From Adiantum capillus-veneris (taxonomy: Eukaryota > Streptophyta > Polypodiopsida > Polypodiales > Pteridaceae): 64,000 bases of DNA. The translations under genes were made by a program, and so were the position numbers. Of the stretch, positions 8,835-19,742 are shown piece after piece. Position 1 is the stretch's first letter. Every line of letters begins with the position of its first letter. The notes below the pieces were generated by a model. It did no database searches. It was not told where the DNA came from and saw only the letters and a list, made by a program, of their open reading frames with translations. The stretch spans positions 141,768,858 to 141,832,857 of the forward strand of contig CM043949.1 in assembly GCA_014529385.2 (NCBI GenBank), written 5' to 3'.

Positions 8835-10307
8835 TGGTGCAGCCAAAGTGTGTCGACACTAGAAGGTGGCATGAACAGGTGTGTGCAGGTAAGCAAAAGC
8901 ATGGCAAAGGACTGGAGCAGCCAGGAAGGTCATAGGATAGCAGGTAGTGGCGGAAGTGTATGCATGATGCGGCTTATAGGCCAAGAAAGCCTACATAATG
9001 AGCTAATTGGGGTAGCAGGTGAAGGAGATGCAAAGTGTAGTCTTTGGGTCTAGGAATGAAGAGTTTGAACTGCTGAAGGAGCAGGTCCACACGGCTCATC
9101 AAACCGAGCTACGGAGCCGAAGTTATTGAAGGTTGAAGCTTTAGTGGTTTGCAGATTCTTGCCGGACAGGGCAGTTGGGGATAGATGGTCCAAGTGAAAC
9201 TTGAGGTATAGATGTGTAGAGCTCAATTCATGGGGCCTACCCGTCTTTTCGGATTGCGGATTGGAGCCATGGCTTACAAGATATGGTCAGTTGAAGTTTT
9301 TCCGGGGGTCGGGTCTGAGTTCACTTGGCCGCATTGGAGGATGTGTCATCTGGCATCTTCTGAGCCTCGAGGAAGTTCTAGAGCGGAGTGTACATTATAC
9401 GGAGCTAACAGGAAGAGACTGCATGCCAAACGGAGTCTGGAGTGAGAAGATATGGTCGTCGGAAAACTGGGAGCATTTGACTGGATCAGGTTACATATGT
9501 TTTTTCCATTTTTGAAAGCCTTGGTTTGAGGATGCCGAGGGATTGAAGTGCATATACAAAGGGTGTGGTTGTAGCCGGGAAAGTGGAGTATCAGACAGGC
9601 TTTACAGGTTGGCAATAGGAGATGGAAGCAGTACATGGGAGCCAGGCAAAAGTTAGGCCAAAAGATTTTTTGTGTTTAAAAAAAAATGGAGGGACTTTTT
9701 TGAAATGCAAAAGGCTTGGAGCTCTCAGGAGCTGCCATGTGGCATGGTATTGGACCCACATGCGCAGTGTCAAACCGGAGGGCCGCAATATCTATAGGGG
9801 GGAGTGGCCCCTTCATTGGTACACAAGGAGAAGGGTGAGGGGAGCTCCCCTTGGGTGCAGCTATGGCGTTCGCGTTGGGCGCTGCTGTGGGCGCCTGATG
9901 GCGTGTTGGCGGTGATTTTGGGCGGAGCAAGTGCGGTGGCGCGCCCATGGGCGACCGCACGGCGGTGGAATTCGGTGATGACATGACAGTGGATAGGGGC
10001 ACTGCCCGCGCCCGTAAGCGGCAAAAACATTTTTGAGGGGAAGGCCCCCCCCCAATAGCTACCAAGAGGACAGATTAGGAGTGTTTTGTGAGTCGAAAAG
10101 GGTGAGTTGAGCAGTGTGGGTGCATTTGTGTTGTGGGTGTTTTTTGCAAGGTGTGAGGTAGTTGTTTTGTATGCTAAAGCGGAGTTGTTAGTGGAAATAA
10201 GCCAATTTGAAGGTGTTTCTTGAGAGGTTAGGGGTGCTGTGGAATCCCTGGGCTATAGAGAGGCAAATATTTTGTGTGCTGGGTGTGTTCCCTATTCCCC
10301 CTCTCCA
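8835..10307 (+). repeat. 3' LTR of Gyp-1 (promoter region deleted)
   Basis: At 1473 bp it matches the 5' LTR closely, except for a deletion whose junction is aatagc/taccaag at about 10055-10062. The deletion has 2-bp microhomology and removes the segment with the TATA box. It ends CTCTCCA before the second CCGC duplication. Confidence 0.9.
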
Positions 10308-10311
10308 CCGC

Positions 10312-10898
10312 CTCGCCTTACCATAGAAGTCTCTCAAGCTCAAGCACTTTTAAGCGCCAAGCTTAACGCTCTCAATATCCAATTCCAATTAGATTGCACT
10401 AAAGCGTACATCCAAGCCCAAGAGTTACTTGTCAATAATCTCCAATAATCCTTTGATGAATACCGCGATCTTGTGGAAGAGAGACTAAAAGACCTCACCA
10501 AAAAGCTTGCACCTATCTCGTTCCCAAGAGTGCAACCCGCGACTTGGGCAAATCAACTGTTACTTTGGAAGCAAACCTCCCTCAATGATTTTGATGCACA
10601 TCTTCAAAATGAGATTCTCCAAGCCCATTTAGCCTCCTTTGTAAGCGTAGCGGCACACAATGCTAGGAAAAGAACACAATCCTCCATCTTGGAAGAATTG
10701 GAATTTTTACCTAAGGAGGAGATGGTGGGGGAATTGGTGCTTCACGAGGTCACCACCCAAATGAAAAGCTACTTTCGCCCCCCCGAAAGAAACCCGCTAA
10801 CAACCCCCACCATTCAACCCCCTACAAACCCTCTCCTCCAAAGGTTAACACACATGGAAATAACACATGACAAACCTTCAAAAATCCCCTCTCTTTGA
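10312..10898 (+). pseudogene. PLE-1 middle region, helical segment
   Basis: The frame continues from the ATG at 4578 across the Gyp-1 insertion (after removing one CCGC) as LTIEVSQAQALLSAKLNALN, with a TAA at about 10447, and goes on through SFDEYRDLVEERLKDLTKKL to a stop at 10898. It is rich in Ala, Leu, Gln and charged residues and probably forms long helices or a coiled coil. Such segments precede the RT domain in many PLEs. I see no enzyme motif. It is interrupted by one in-frame stop. Confidence 0.5.
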
Positions 10899-11575
10899 TT
10901 AGAACCCCCCATGAAGACAATACCCATCAACCCTTTAAAAAGCCTAAAACCTTGCCCCCTTTAGGCCACCCTCACTCTACCTCTCCTTCTTACAATCCTC
11001 CCATTTTAAACACCCCGAAAAACTCCTTCCCACCTTCATCCTCATCTAGCGCCGCCCCCTTACCCTCTCTACTCAAAACCCCTAATTATCCCCTCAACTC
11101 TCTCGCACCGCAAACCAAGCCTCTACACCCTAAGCATAGTTTGCCAAGAACTTCAAAAAACTTGCAATGGAGGAGAGTGAAGTAGGGAATGGGCACCCTA
11201 CCACTTGGGTCCATTTGCTCTTTTCAAAAGCCTCTCTCTTTCCCCAAATCTGGACCCCTCCTCCTTGTCTTTTTCCTTTTCTTTCCCATCTCCCTTCTCA
11301 GGTAGAAAGCGTTGTAAATTTTGGCTCCCCCTCACTAACCCCCATCTTTTTAAGATTTTGACTCTTAGCAAAATTACCACGTTTTGCCTTGAACACAAAG
11401 TTACTAACCTCTCCTACCATAACTTCTGCAATCGCTCTCTCTCCCCCTCCCAACAAAGGATTGTGGGCCTTGGTATCAATTATATTCCCCCTCCCCTCCC
11501 CCCCCTCCTCTTTTCTTCAAGCATTTTCCAATTTAAAAAGGTGTTTACAACTTAATTTTTTTTAAAAAAATGAAC
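10899..11575 (+). pseudogene. PLE-1 Pro/Ser-rich linker upstream of the RT
   Basis: Short frames from 10895 to 11555 are Pro/Ser/Leu-rich. The last one includes the conserved-looking stretch VTNLSYHNFCNRSLS followed by QQRIVGLGINYIPPP. This resembles the LSLGLNFIP-type motif found just upstream of the RT in Penelope-like proteins. Several frameshifts separate the pieces. A T/A homopolymer near 11553-11570 may have helped to break the frame. Confidence 0.5.
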
Positions 11576-12960
11576 CTTCTCTTCCTCCCTGCTCTTTTTC
11601 TATCTCTAATCCTCTTTGGAATCCTCCCTCTCCCTCCACATCTCTTAGCCAAACATTTGAGCTTACCTTTCCTCTCCTTAAAAATATTCTCTCTTCTCTT
11701 CCTCCCTTTCACCCTAATCCCCTTTTAATGAATTTCATCTCTTCCTTAAGAAATGATCGTAGCATCATTATCAAATCAGCGACGGATAAGAATTTAGGTC
11801 CGGTAATCCTTTCTAGGTCTTGGTTATTGCAATGAAGCCTTGCGTCATCTCATGGACCCCTTCACCTACACTAAAATCTCCACACCCCCCTTATCCTTTG
11901 TACACTCCCTCCTTTCCTCTATTATCACCAATTACCCTCTTCTTCCTAGCAACGAAAGAACCTTTATCCTCTCCTCCTCGCATAAAAACCCTAAACCTTG
12001 CCCCTTTTTTCTTTTACCTAAGATCCACAAACCCATCCTTGTTGGTCGTCCCATTTGTTCGTACAAAGGTTACATTTTAGAGAACGCCTCTAAATGGCTC
12101 CATGCACAGCTCTACCCCATTCTTTTGTCCAAAACCCAATACCTTAAAGACTCGCACTCTCTGATTTTAGACCTAGCTTCTATTACCTTTCCTCCCAACA
12201 TTATCCTCTTCACCTTTGATGTGGAGTCTCTTTATCCCAGTATCCCCATACATGATGGCCTCTTAGCCCTTAAACATTCCATCAAGGGTTTCTTCCCTTT
12301 CCCTAAGATCCACTTTATTTTATCCTTAGCCTCTCTTATTCTCAACCCCCATTATCTCTCTTTCAATGGAGAGTTTTGGAACCAAATTAAGGGTACCACT
12401 ATGGGGTCAAACTTTGGGGTTGTATATGCCTGCCTCTTTCTTTGATTTTTAGAAGAAGCCATGAATCTCCTATCTTCCCCTTCCCTTCTCTATTTCAGAA
12501 GGTTTGTAGATGATGCCTTCAGAATATGGGGTGGTCCTCTCTCTAGCCTAAACGAGCTCCTCCATAAGTATGGGCACCCTCTCCAAGAGCATATCAAAAT
12601 CTCCACTGCAATCTCCTCGCAAGAAGATTTTATTTTGGATATTCATTTTTTCAAGGGGCCCTCTTATGCCGCTTGTGGTTTCCTTGACACCCATTGCTAC
12701 CAAAAAAGCCTTAATTCCTACAATTATATCCCTTGGCAATCCTGACACCCTACACACCAAAAGATCGCTTTTATTCTCACAGAGATTAGAAGGTACATTA
12801 TTAGAGAAATCTCTCTTTCAGGCTTTATCTCCATTCGTAACCTTTTCTTTTCTATGCTGAGAGCTAAGGGTTATCCCTCTCCCCTGTTGGAAGCTTGCTT
12901 TCTTTACCTTTCCTACAATCTGCGATCCTCTCCTCCAATCAGTGTCCAAAACCAAGTCCG
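11576..12960 (+). pseudogene. PLE-1 reverse transcriptase (Penelope type)
   Basis: RT blocks appear in order: KSATDKNLGPVILSRSW (11776 onward, one frame off), PKIHKPILVGRPICSY, the motif A region FTFDVESLYPSIPIHDGL, QIKGTTMGSNFGVVYACLFL (motif B), the catalytic FVDD box in YFRRFVDDAFRIW at about 12496-12534, and the thumb (YNYIPWQS, IRNLFF, LRAKGYP). From 11840 to about 12990 one frame holds all of this, with in-frame TGA codons at 12443-12445 and 12743-12745. The enzyme would copy element RNA by priming from a chromosome end or nick. Catalytic Asp residues are kept, but the gene is dead as written. Confidence 0.8.
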
Positions 12961-13721
12961 CTCCAACCATCATTAAAATTCCTTTCTCACCTCTAATACG
13001 CCATCTCAACTTGTCACGTTTCACTATCAAACCCCTCACAAAGCTCCTTAAATCCAACACCGACCTCGCACACTTACCGAAGCCTTTGATATGCTGGATG
13101 AATGCACCCAATCTCGGCACTTTACTCTCCAAACCCCTTCTTCCTCCGCCCCCCCCGCCCTCCCCTCCCCTCCCCTCCCCTCCCCTCCCCTCCCAATGAT
13201 ATAATTCCACCCCCTCTTATTTTTGGACTAAACCTTGCGGCAACTAACTTCGATGATCTGTGGCTTCTTGGATATGTACAACCCCTCTAAAAATTCACCC
13301 ATTCCCTAGATAAGGACAACTTTCTTAAATTTTTTGTACAAGCTTGCCCACTCCTTATAGAAAACCCTCCACATACTTTATTACCCTACCAACTCTCTTC
13401 CTTCCCCCCCCCCCTCCCTTCCCCTTTTTTTAGAGTACCCACTAAAAGTTTGGTCATAACCTATCTTTCAGTAGGTACTACCCCTCTTCAAAATGGTACC
13501 GGATGTAGTTTTTTGAGCCACAACCCACTATTTATACCCCCTCCATATCCCCCTTTTGTTTACACCACTAAAGAGCTTATTAAGCGAAATGCGTTTGATA
13601 TAAAACTGCTTTTGTTTCTACCACCCCACCCCCCACCTCCTTTGTCTCTATCTTCTCTCACAAGACCTGCTGGCTTTGATTTCATTTTATTACGAAGATT
13701 CAAACAGGTTGTCTTTTCAAG
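12961..13721 (+). other. Decayed PLE-1 3' tail with pyrimidine tracts
   Basis: No reliable frame is present. It contains a CCCCT pentanucleotide array (about 13150-13195) and several C or CT runs (13405-13435, 13620-13650). The opposite-strand glycine-rich frame is an artefact of that array. A GIY-YIG endonuclease would be expected here in endonuclease-bearing PLEs; I find no GIY or YIG-like motif in any plus-strand frame. The segment ends at the CAAG target site of Gyp-2. Confidence 0.5.
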
Positions 13722-14514
13722 TGAGAGACGGAAGTGGAAAAAATAGACCCTGTGGCCTCTACACCAAGACTATGCACAATGGCCTCATCATGGGGAATAC
13801 GCAATAGGGCACCACCTAGCAAGATATGCGGCTAGGACGCATACATATACACAATGAAGCATGCCATGGAAAACAATTTCAAGATCCATGCCCAAATGTG
13901 GAATCGGGTGGTCGGAGAATAAGGTGAGAGGAGTGGTGAATGAGTGAGAATGGGCTTGCTACTCGTGCATGTTAGTAAGGAAGATAATGAGGTAGGGGAA
14001 ACTTGCGAGTATGCTCACTTATTGTACAAGAGGTGGCGAATCCGCACACCTCAAGATGGAAGTAGCAAGATGATAGGAATATGAGAGGGAGAGAGAGAGT
14101 GTGTGTGTATGGTGACGAATCCGCACACCTTTACATAAGCAGGAAAAAAAAAGGCAAGGAACAAACATATACCATACTCACAATGAGATGTATCCAAAGT
14201 GACACAAAGTATGGCACCAAGATGGAGTGTGTTGATTGCTTGCAAAAGATGAATACAATAGGTAGCGTATGGCAAGAAAATGAGAAGGGAACAAGATCGT
14301 AGGAGGCATAATGGAGAGATGGGAGTTGATGGCGAGGAGTATCATGAGTGTGTCCACCCTTCTTCTTCTTGAAATTATGCCTTCAACCCTTAATTACAAG
14401 TTGTGTGGAGGTGTGGTGTTCATCTTTTGTGCATGGTGATGGTGATGATGATGGTGTTGTAATTATGTGATTAGGGTTCATGCTACAAGCATGTACCACA
14501 AGAGTGTGTATGGA

Positions 14515-14548
<34 letters not shown>

Positions 14549-15737
14549 CTCTCTCCCCAAAGTGAGCTCTCATGGCCTCCTTATATAGGGAAGGAGGGGA
14601 GGATTTAGCAATATTTCTATTTGAGGTGAGTGTCCCACTTTGGTGACTAGGAAAATGGGGTGCATGTGACTGTGGCTCCCATCTTGTCTCCTCATTATTT
14701 AAAGTACCAGAGTCAATAGAGAGAGAAGAAGAGAGAATGTGGGTAGGATGTAGAGGATAGGAGATATTTACAATAGTTTAGCTTTGGCTAGACATAAGTT
14801 AAGAGACAATGTGGGTAGGATGTAGAGGATAGGAGATATTTACAATAGTCTAGCTTTGGCTAGACATAAGCTAAGAGAGAGGTAAGAAAATTATAAGAGA
14901 GGTTGTCGAAGGTGGATAATTGTTGATGAGGATGGATCCTCCAAAAATGGTGATAGAATCACTTTAGACTTGCCAAGACCTCATTAAAAGAGCGTTGTCT
15001 CTTGTAATCATGCTTGAAGACTTGTAGAACCATAGCCATTTTAGAGGGAAGAAAACTAGGAATGGCCTGTGTCACCATTACATGAGAAAACTGGGGTCCA
15101 CTACAAAAATCATAGCTCCGCATTCATAACTCCAAAAATTCTAAAAAAAATTGAGCTAAAAGTTGAGATCACGAGCTACATCTTTCATGTCGAGCGCTCC
15201 TTCAGATTCGGGGTTCTTCTTTACTTAAAAAATTCAGCCAAATAATGTATTATTTATGGCTGCAAAAGTCTTTTGGTAGTCCCCTTTGAGTGGACTTCTC
15301 TCTTGCCTTCAAGCGTAAGCTCCTTCATGTGTATGAAAACATGACCTAGAGTTTTGAAAAGATTGGCAATCATCTAGATGGAGGTATTATTGAAATTTGA
15401 AAGTGGGGTTGAGGTTTGCAAAATGAAAACTAGTGAATAAAATATTTGGTAGGGTGGAATAATATATATACATGAAAAATATATTAGAAAATACTAAAAT
15501 ATATAATGTAATTTAGAATATATATATTTAATATTTAAGGTCAAAAGAGAGATCAACAAAGAAAGCTTACTTATTTATGCTACATCGTGATTGATTAGCA
15601 TAAGTATTATTTATTTAATAAAGGCTAAAACGTTTGTGAAAAAGGAAGAAAAAATCAAAAGTAACTTATATAATAGAAAATATTTTGGTAAAAGGGCAAA
15701 AATATATGGGGGGTTCTCATGCATGGAAAAGCTTGCA
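13722..15737 (-). repeat. 3' LTR of Gyp-2
   Basis: The LTR is 2016 bp. Compared with the 5' LTR (1942 bp) it has an extra 72-bp tandem copy (14736-14807 repeated at 14808-14879), which accounts for most of the length difference. It contains a (GT)n run at 14517-14546 and, on the minus strand, a TATA-like box (TATATAAGG) near 14580-14590. Confidence 0.9.
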
Positions 15738-15760
15738 TGATTAGTCCTCCCCCTAAGGAT
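15738..15760 (-). promoter_or_regulatory. Polypurine tract of Gyp-2
   Basis: On the minus strand the sequence TTAGGGGGAGGAC lies directly before the 3' LTR. This is the expected plus-strand primer position. Confidence 0.6.
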
Positions 15761-15768
15761 AGAGGTAT

Positions 15769-16742
15769 TCATGCCTCTAGCGTTGTACTTGATTCTTCTT
15801 CAATTGAGGTGGAGGAGTCTCCCTCCTCGGGGATTTCCATCATAGGTGCTTGATCAAATCTCAAAAAGTACTGCTTCAACCTCCATCCATTGACATATGT
15901 TTTGTGGAGCCTACCATCTGCATCCATCAATTGGTAACTGCCATTGGCGTGGCGCTTTCTAATGACAAATGGCCCCTCCCATTTGGGTGAAAACTTTTTA
16001 TCCTTCCTAGTGTCAAACCTGTTATCATACCGTAGGACCAACATACCTTTCTTGAGACCTTTTGCCCTAAGTCCCTTGTTGAAGGTAAGTCGACGTTGCT
16101 CTGCCTGTGCTGCATAATAGTTGATAACATCTTCTCTGTCTAGTTGAAGCCTCTCTAGATCAAGAATGTGGTTGTGGAGATGAGCATTAGGACGTTCCAC
16201 CTGCCCAGCTAGCACCCTGAGACTAGCCAATTGTACTTCAATGGGTAAAATGGCTTCCTTACCAAATACCAAGTGATATGGTGTGAACCCAAGGGATGTG
16301 CGAAATGAAGTGCGATAAGCCCAAAGTGCAGCCATAAGATGCTTGTCCAATCACTTTTGTGATTGCTTACATGTTTAGTGATGATCTTGCAGATCATACC
16401 ATTTACCTTTTCCACCAAACCATTGCATTGTGGGTAGTAGGGAGTTGAGTGTCGTCGTGAGATTCCTAACTTCTCCATTAGCTCTCCTACAAGGTCTCCT
16501 CTAAAACTTGCTCCCCTGTCAGAAATTATTTCAAGAGGAGTGCCAAAACGGTAACAAATGTTTTCAAATACGAACTTAGCCACTTCCTTAGCTGTAATCC
16601 GGGTGGTGGCAACTGCTTCAGCCCACCTGGTCATGTAGTCCACACCCATGATGATATAAAATTTACCTGATTGGCTCTTTGGCAAAGGCCCAATAGCATC
16701 AATTGCCCATTTCTCAAATGGTCCATATGAGATTATAGGAGT
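15769..16742 (-). pseudogene. Gyp-2 integrase core and C-terminal domain
   Basis: From 16742 down: KWAIDAIGPLP, then VDYMTRWAEA (first catalytic Asp), IISDRGASFRGDL (second Asp) and NGLVEKVNGMICK (catalytic Glu). A frameshift near 16340 moves to a second frame with LWAYRTSFRTSLGFTPYHL and GKEAILPIE, then a C-terminal domain with KFSPKWEGPFVI and HKTYVNGWRLKQYF, ending at 15769. There is no chromodomain. A TAG at about 16740-16742 separates it from the zinc finger. The enzyme would insert element DNA, and this family leaves 4-bp duplications here. All three catalytic residues remain. Confidence 0.85.
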
Positions 16743-18212
16743 CTATGGCTCATATGTGAGCCTCCTATCCCCTGCCTTTTGACATTCCTTGCATGTTTTA
16801 CACCAATGATGCACATCCCTATGTAGACTAGGCCATACAAACCCGGCTTGTAGAATCTTTCTACTAGTGATGTCAAGTGCAAAGTGTCCTCCGCAAACAC
16901 CATCATGGCAACTTGAAATGATTTCAGTGATCTCTCTAGAGAGAGGTACACGCCTAAGAATTTGATCCTTACCCTTGCAGTAGAGGTCGTCATTGATAAG
17001 GCGGTATTTTTTTGCCTTGCGCACAAGCCATTGCTTTTGGCCCTTAGTAAGATCCTTAGGACACTCTCCTGTGTCCAAGAAACTCATGATGTCAGGCATC
17101 GCATCGCTACCTTGGAAGAGAGGCAGCTTCAACTTGATAGCACCCACCACTGAAACATCTTGCAGCTTCTCTCTAGCTAGAGCATCTGCTTCTTGATTTT
17201 CTGCTCGAGGGACATGATGTAATTGTACAACTTGAAATTTCCCTAAAAGTTCCTTGACTTTGCGCAAATAGCCTAGCAAGCTATGATTTTTACAAGCCCA
17301 AGTTCCTTGTATTTGTTTTATTAAAAGCATGGCATCACCAAATACATTTAACCGTTGAATGCCCTGTGTCACACACCACTCTAACCCAAGAGTTAAGGCT
17401 GCATATTCTGCCTCATTGTTAGAGTGAGAATCCAAGAGATTCCCAATGGAGAAAACCTTATCCCCTTGCTCGTTGAAGATGACAATGCCTGCTGCAGCTT
17501 TGTCCACTTTCCTCTTGTAGGCTCCATCAAAGAAAAGAGAGTGAGCCTCCTCTACCTTAGGGACTTCCAGTACGGGTGTAATATCTTGATCATTTGGCTT
17601 TATCTTTAGCTTCTTTTCATAGTGGCGATGAGTGAGAATACCTCCTAGACTGGCCCTTGTGGAGTTCTCCACTTGCATTGTGTAGTCAAACTCTTGCAGC
17701 CTTGTGAGCCATTTGGAAATCCTAGAAGAAACATCCATGTGCTGCATTACATAAGGAAATACTTCTTCCATTGTTAAGATTATGAATGGTCTAGACAATA
17801 AATAAGAGCGAAATTTGGTGGTAGCAAACATTAATGCAAGCACCATGTGCTCCACTGCCGTGTATCCCTTTTCTGATGGAGTCATCATTCGACTAGAGAA
17901 GTAGATAGGACGCATGAAAGAAGTTTGAGGATCCTTTTGCATCAATACAGCCCCAAGTGTGTCATTGCCCACACTAGGGTTTACATAAAATGGCTCGTCC
18001 CACTTTGGAGGTGCTATGGTGGGAAGTGAAGCTAGAATTTGTTTTACCTCATTGAATTGTTGTTCATTTTTTTCACTCCAAGTGAAGATCTCTTGATGGG
18101 TAACTTGTTGTAAAGGGAGAACCACTTGGGAGAGCAAGTGAATGAACCTACTCAAATACCTCACCTTTTGAAGAAAAGAGACCAACTGCTTTGTTGTGGT
18201 GGGAGAGGTCAA
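16743..18212 (-). CDS. Gyp-2 dual RNase H and integrase zinc finger
   Basis: This is an open frame of 489 codons. Residues 1-75 are the RT connection (VSFLQKVRYLSRFI). Residues 75-150 are the original Gypsy RNase H with FYVNPSVGNDTLGAVLMQK, where the usual catalytic Asp of the V-D-A/S motif is Asn. Residues 225-350 are a second RNase H: LFFDGAY, SNNEAEYAAL and FGDAMLLIKQ, with its acidic residues kept. Residues 435-485 are the HHCC zinc finger of integrase (GGHFALD... HHWCKTCKECQK). Two RNase H domains in this order are diagnostic for Tat-type elements. The frame would be part of a larger Pol; neighbouring frames are cut by frameshift or stop. Confidence 0.85.
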   Translation of the reverse strand: MTSPTTTKQLVSFLQKVRYLSRFIHLLSQVVLPLQQVTHQEIFTWSEKNEQQFNEVKQILASLPTIAPPKWDEPFYVNPSVGNDTLGAVLMQKDPQTSFMRPIYFSSRMMTPSEKGYTAVEHMVLALMFATTKFRSYLLSRPFIILTMEEVFPYVMQHMDVSSRISKWLTRLQEFDYTMQVENSTRASLGGILTHRHYEKKLKIKPNDQDITPVLEVPKVEEAHSLFFDGAYKRKVDKAAAGIVIFNEQGDKVFSIGNLLDSHSNNEAEYAALTLGLEWCVTQGIQRLNVFGDAMLLIKQIQGTWACKNHSLLGYLRKVKELLGKFQVVQLHHVPRAENQEADALAREKLQDVSVVGAIKLKLPLFQGSDAMPDIMSFLDTGECPKDLTKGQKQWLVRKAKKYRLINDDLYCKGKDQILRRVPLSREITEIISSCHDGVCGGHFALDITSRKILQAGFVWPSLHRDVHHWCKTCKECQKAGDRRLTYEP

Positions 18213-18869
18213 AGCCAGCTAGGCTTGAACCTTGCTTGGGTCAGCTTCAATGCCATTGGCCGAGATCACATGGCCAAGAAGAGTAACCTTGCTTTCACCA
18301 ATGTGGCATTTCTCCACATTGAGTTGGCCCCCCAAAGCTTGTAGCCTAGCTAGACCTTCATAAACTTTCTCCAAATGAAGAGAGCGAGAGCTATAGATAC
18401 AAAAGTCATCAATAAAAACACGGATTGATTTTCCAAAGAATGGCTGAAAAACAAATGTCACATATCGCTGAAAAGTGGCTAGAGAATTAGTGAGACCAAA
18501 AGGCATAACTCTGTAAGCAAAACATCCCCATGGTGTGATGAAGGTTGTCTTCTTTTGATCTTCTTCAGCGATGCTAATTTGGAAGTAGCCTGAGTAGCCA
18601 TCACATACCATGTAGCGCTCATGTCCTGGTACCTCATTGAGTATTTCGTCTTGAAAAGGAAGAGGAAAATGGTCCCTCTTTGTGGCTGCATTAAGAGGCT
18701 TGTAATCAACACAAATCCTCCACTTACCATTCTTCTTTGGTGTGACTATCACTGGAGAAACCCACTCCGAGTCTTCAACAGGATAGATAAAACCGACTTC
18801 TAGCAATTTCCTCACCTCTTTGAGTAGGGCGTCTTGTTGAATTACTCCTAGCCGCCTGAGCTTCTGCAC
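18213..18869 (-). pseudogene. Gyp-2 reverse transcriptase
   Basis: A frame of 216 codons carries most of the RT: VEDSEWVSPVIVTPKKNGKW, RICVDYKPLNAATKRDHFPL, VCDGYSGYFQISIAEEDQKK, TTFITPWGCFAYRVMPFGLT, the catalytic box FIDDFCIYSS and GGQLNVEKCHIGESKVTLLG. FIDD replaces the more common YVDD, as in Gyp-3. The frame stops at 18219 just before LALTSPTTTKQL, so a single stop separates it from the RNase H frame. Upstream, a frameshift separates it from the protease frame. Confidence 0.88.
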
Positions 18870-19742
18870 TACAGGTTTAATCCCTCCTTGAGCTTAATGT
18901 GATGTTGAACTACTGTGATGCCAGTGATTTTATCATATTCATCAATGAACAATGTGGTAAAATTACTTAGCATCAAAATATAATCTTCACGCTCCTTCCC
19001 ACACAACTCACTAGAGAGCATTTGATGTAGCTTACGTGCTTCTACCAGAGGTTGTATACTTGGTGTCTCCCCTTGGTTTGATGATGAGAAATCAGGTTGC
19101 TCCATCTTCTTAGGGTCCTTGAGAATGATCCCCATCACCTCAATGATACCGTCACTTTCTTCACTCACTGTTGACTCCTCCTCTGAAGTGGTTGAAGAGT
19201 CACCACTAGAAAACTCATCCATAGAGGTTTCTAGATCCATGTCGCATTGCCGACCTTTCTTCATGTCGTAAAGTATTGGCCTCCCTTTTGCATCCTTCAT
19301 CTGGATTATGCCAGTGTCCCAGTCTTGCTTAGCTCTCATAGCCATAAGCCAAGGACTCCCTAGAATGATAGGATAGCCCTCCCGTTTGTGTGGCATGACA
19401 AAGATGTCCACATCTACCTCGGTGTTGAATGCCTTTATCCTAACTGCATTTATGACACCAACACAATGAACTTTTAAATTATTTGCCATTTTGGCTCGGC
19501 ATGGTGCCGGCCGACTCACCTCTAAACTCAAACGGTGCATCATTTTTTCACTCGACTCATATTTGTGCACCACCATCGATGTAGATATTGGAGATGTGTT
19601 GCCCTTTGATGTAAGCATCCATCACTGGTAGTATGTCATCTAGATTCCTCCCAGAGATAGCCCCAGCTATCTTTGGCTTTGGTCGTCTCGTGCTAACCAT
19701 CTTTGTCCATTGTCTCCTCACCCTAGGTGCTAGGTGGAGTAA
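18870..19742 (-). pseudogene. Gyp-2 aspartic protease region
   Basis: Right after the gag stop one frame reads ISGRNLDDILPVMDAYIKGQ and then NIYIDGGAQI, the protease active site in D-G-G-A form, before a TGA at about 19560. The next frame continues from VHKYESSEKMMHRLS through NLKVHCVGVINAVRIKAFNT and GYPIILGSPWLMAM, the typical flap and C-terminal part, then a Ser/Glu-rich linker. Gyp-3 has the same layout with IDGGAQVCVI. The protease would process Gag-Pol. It is inactivated by the frameshift. Confidence 0.75.

Larger units (their letters stand above)
4588..10307 (+). mobile_element. Gyp-1, gag-only LTR retrotransposon (non-autonomous Gypsy)
   Basis: Two direct LTRs (4588-6600 and 8835-10307), both starting TGGTGCAGCC and ending CTCTCCA, are flanked by the 4-bp duplication CCGC at 4584-4587 and 10308-10311. 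The 2.2 kb interior has a primer-binding-like site, a gag-like region and one long acidic ORF, then a purine-rich tract. No protease, reverse transcriptase, RNase H or integrase is visible in any frame. This matches the class of gag-bearing non-autonomous LTR elements that depend on a full-length partner. Its PBS-like site matches those of Gyp-2 and Gyp-3, so an element of that group is a plausible partner. Confidence 0.85.
3295..13721 (+). mobile_element. PLE-1, Penelope-like retroelement (interrupted by Gyp-1)
   Basis: The element body is 3295-4587 plus 10308-13721, split by the nested Gyp-1. In order it has a leader with tandem repeats, a Pro/Ser-rich ORF, an alpha-helical Gln/Leu-rich segment, another Pro-rich segment, and a Penelope-type reverse transcriptase. 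No GIY-YIG endonuclease is visible on either side of the RT. That, together with the thumb-region wording (LNSYNYIPWQS, then IRNLFF and LRAKGYP), resembles endonuclease-lacking PLEs of the Coprina/Athena kind. It is strongly pyrimidine-rich on the plus strand. R1 ends and R2 begins directly at its two ends. It is broken by stops and frameshifts, so it is a dead copy. Confidence 0.7.

Noticed and set aside
12818-13210. Gly-rich antisense frame near the CCCCT array
   Set aside because: The glycine run is the complement of a simple repeat, and the strand opposite to the PLE-1 RT.
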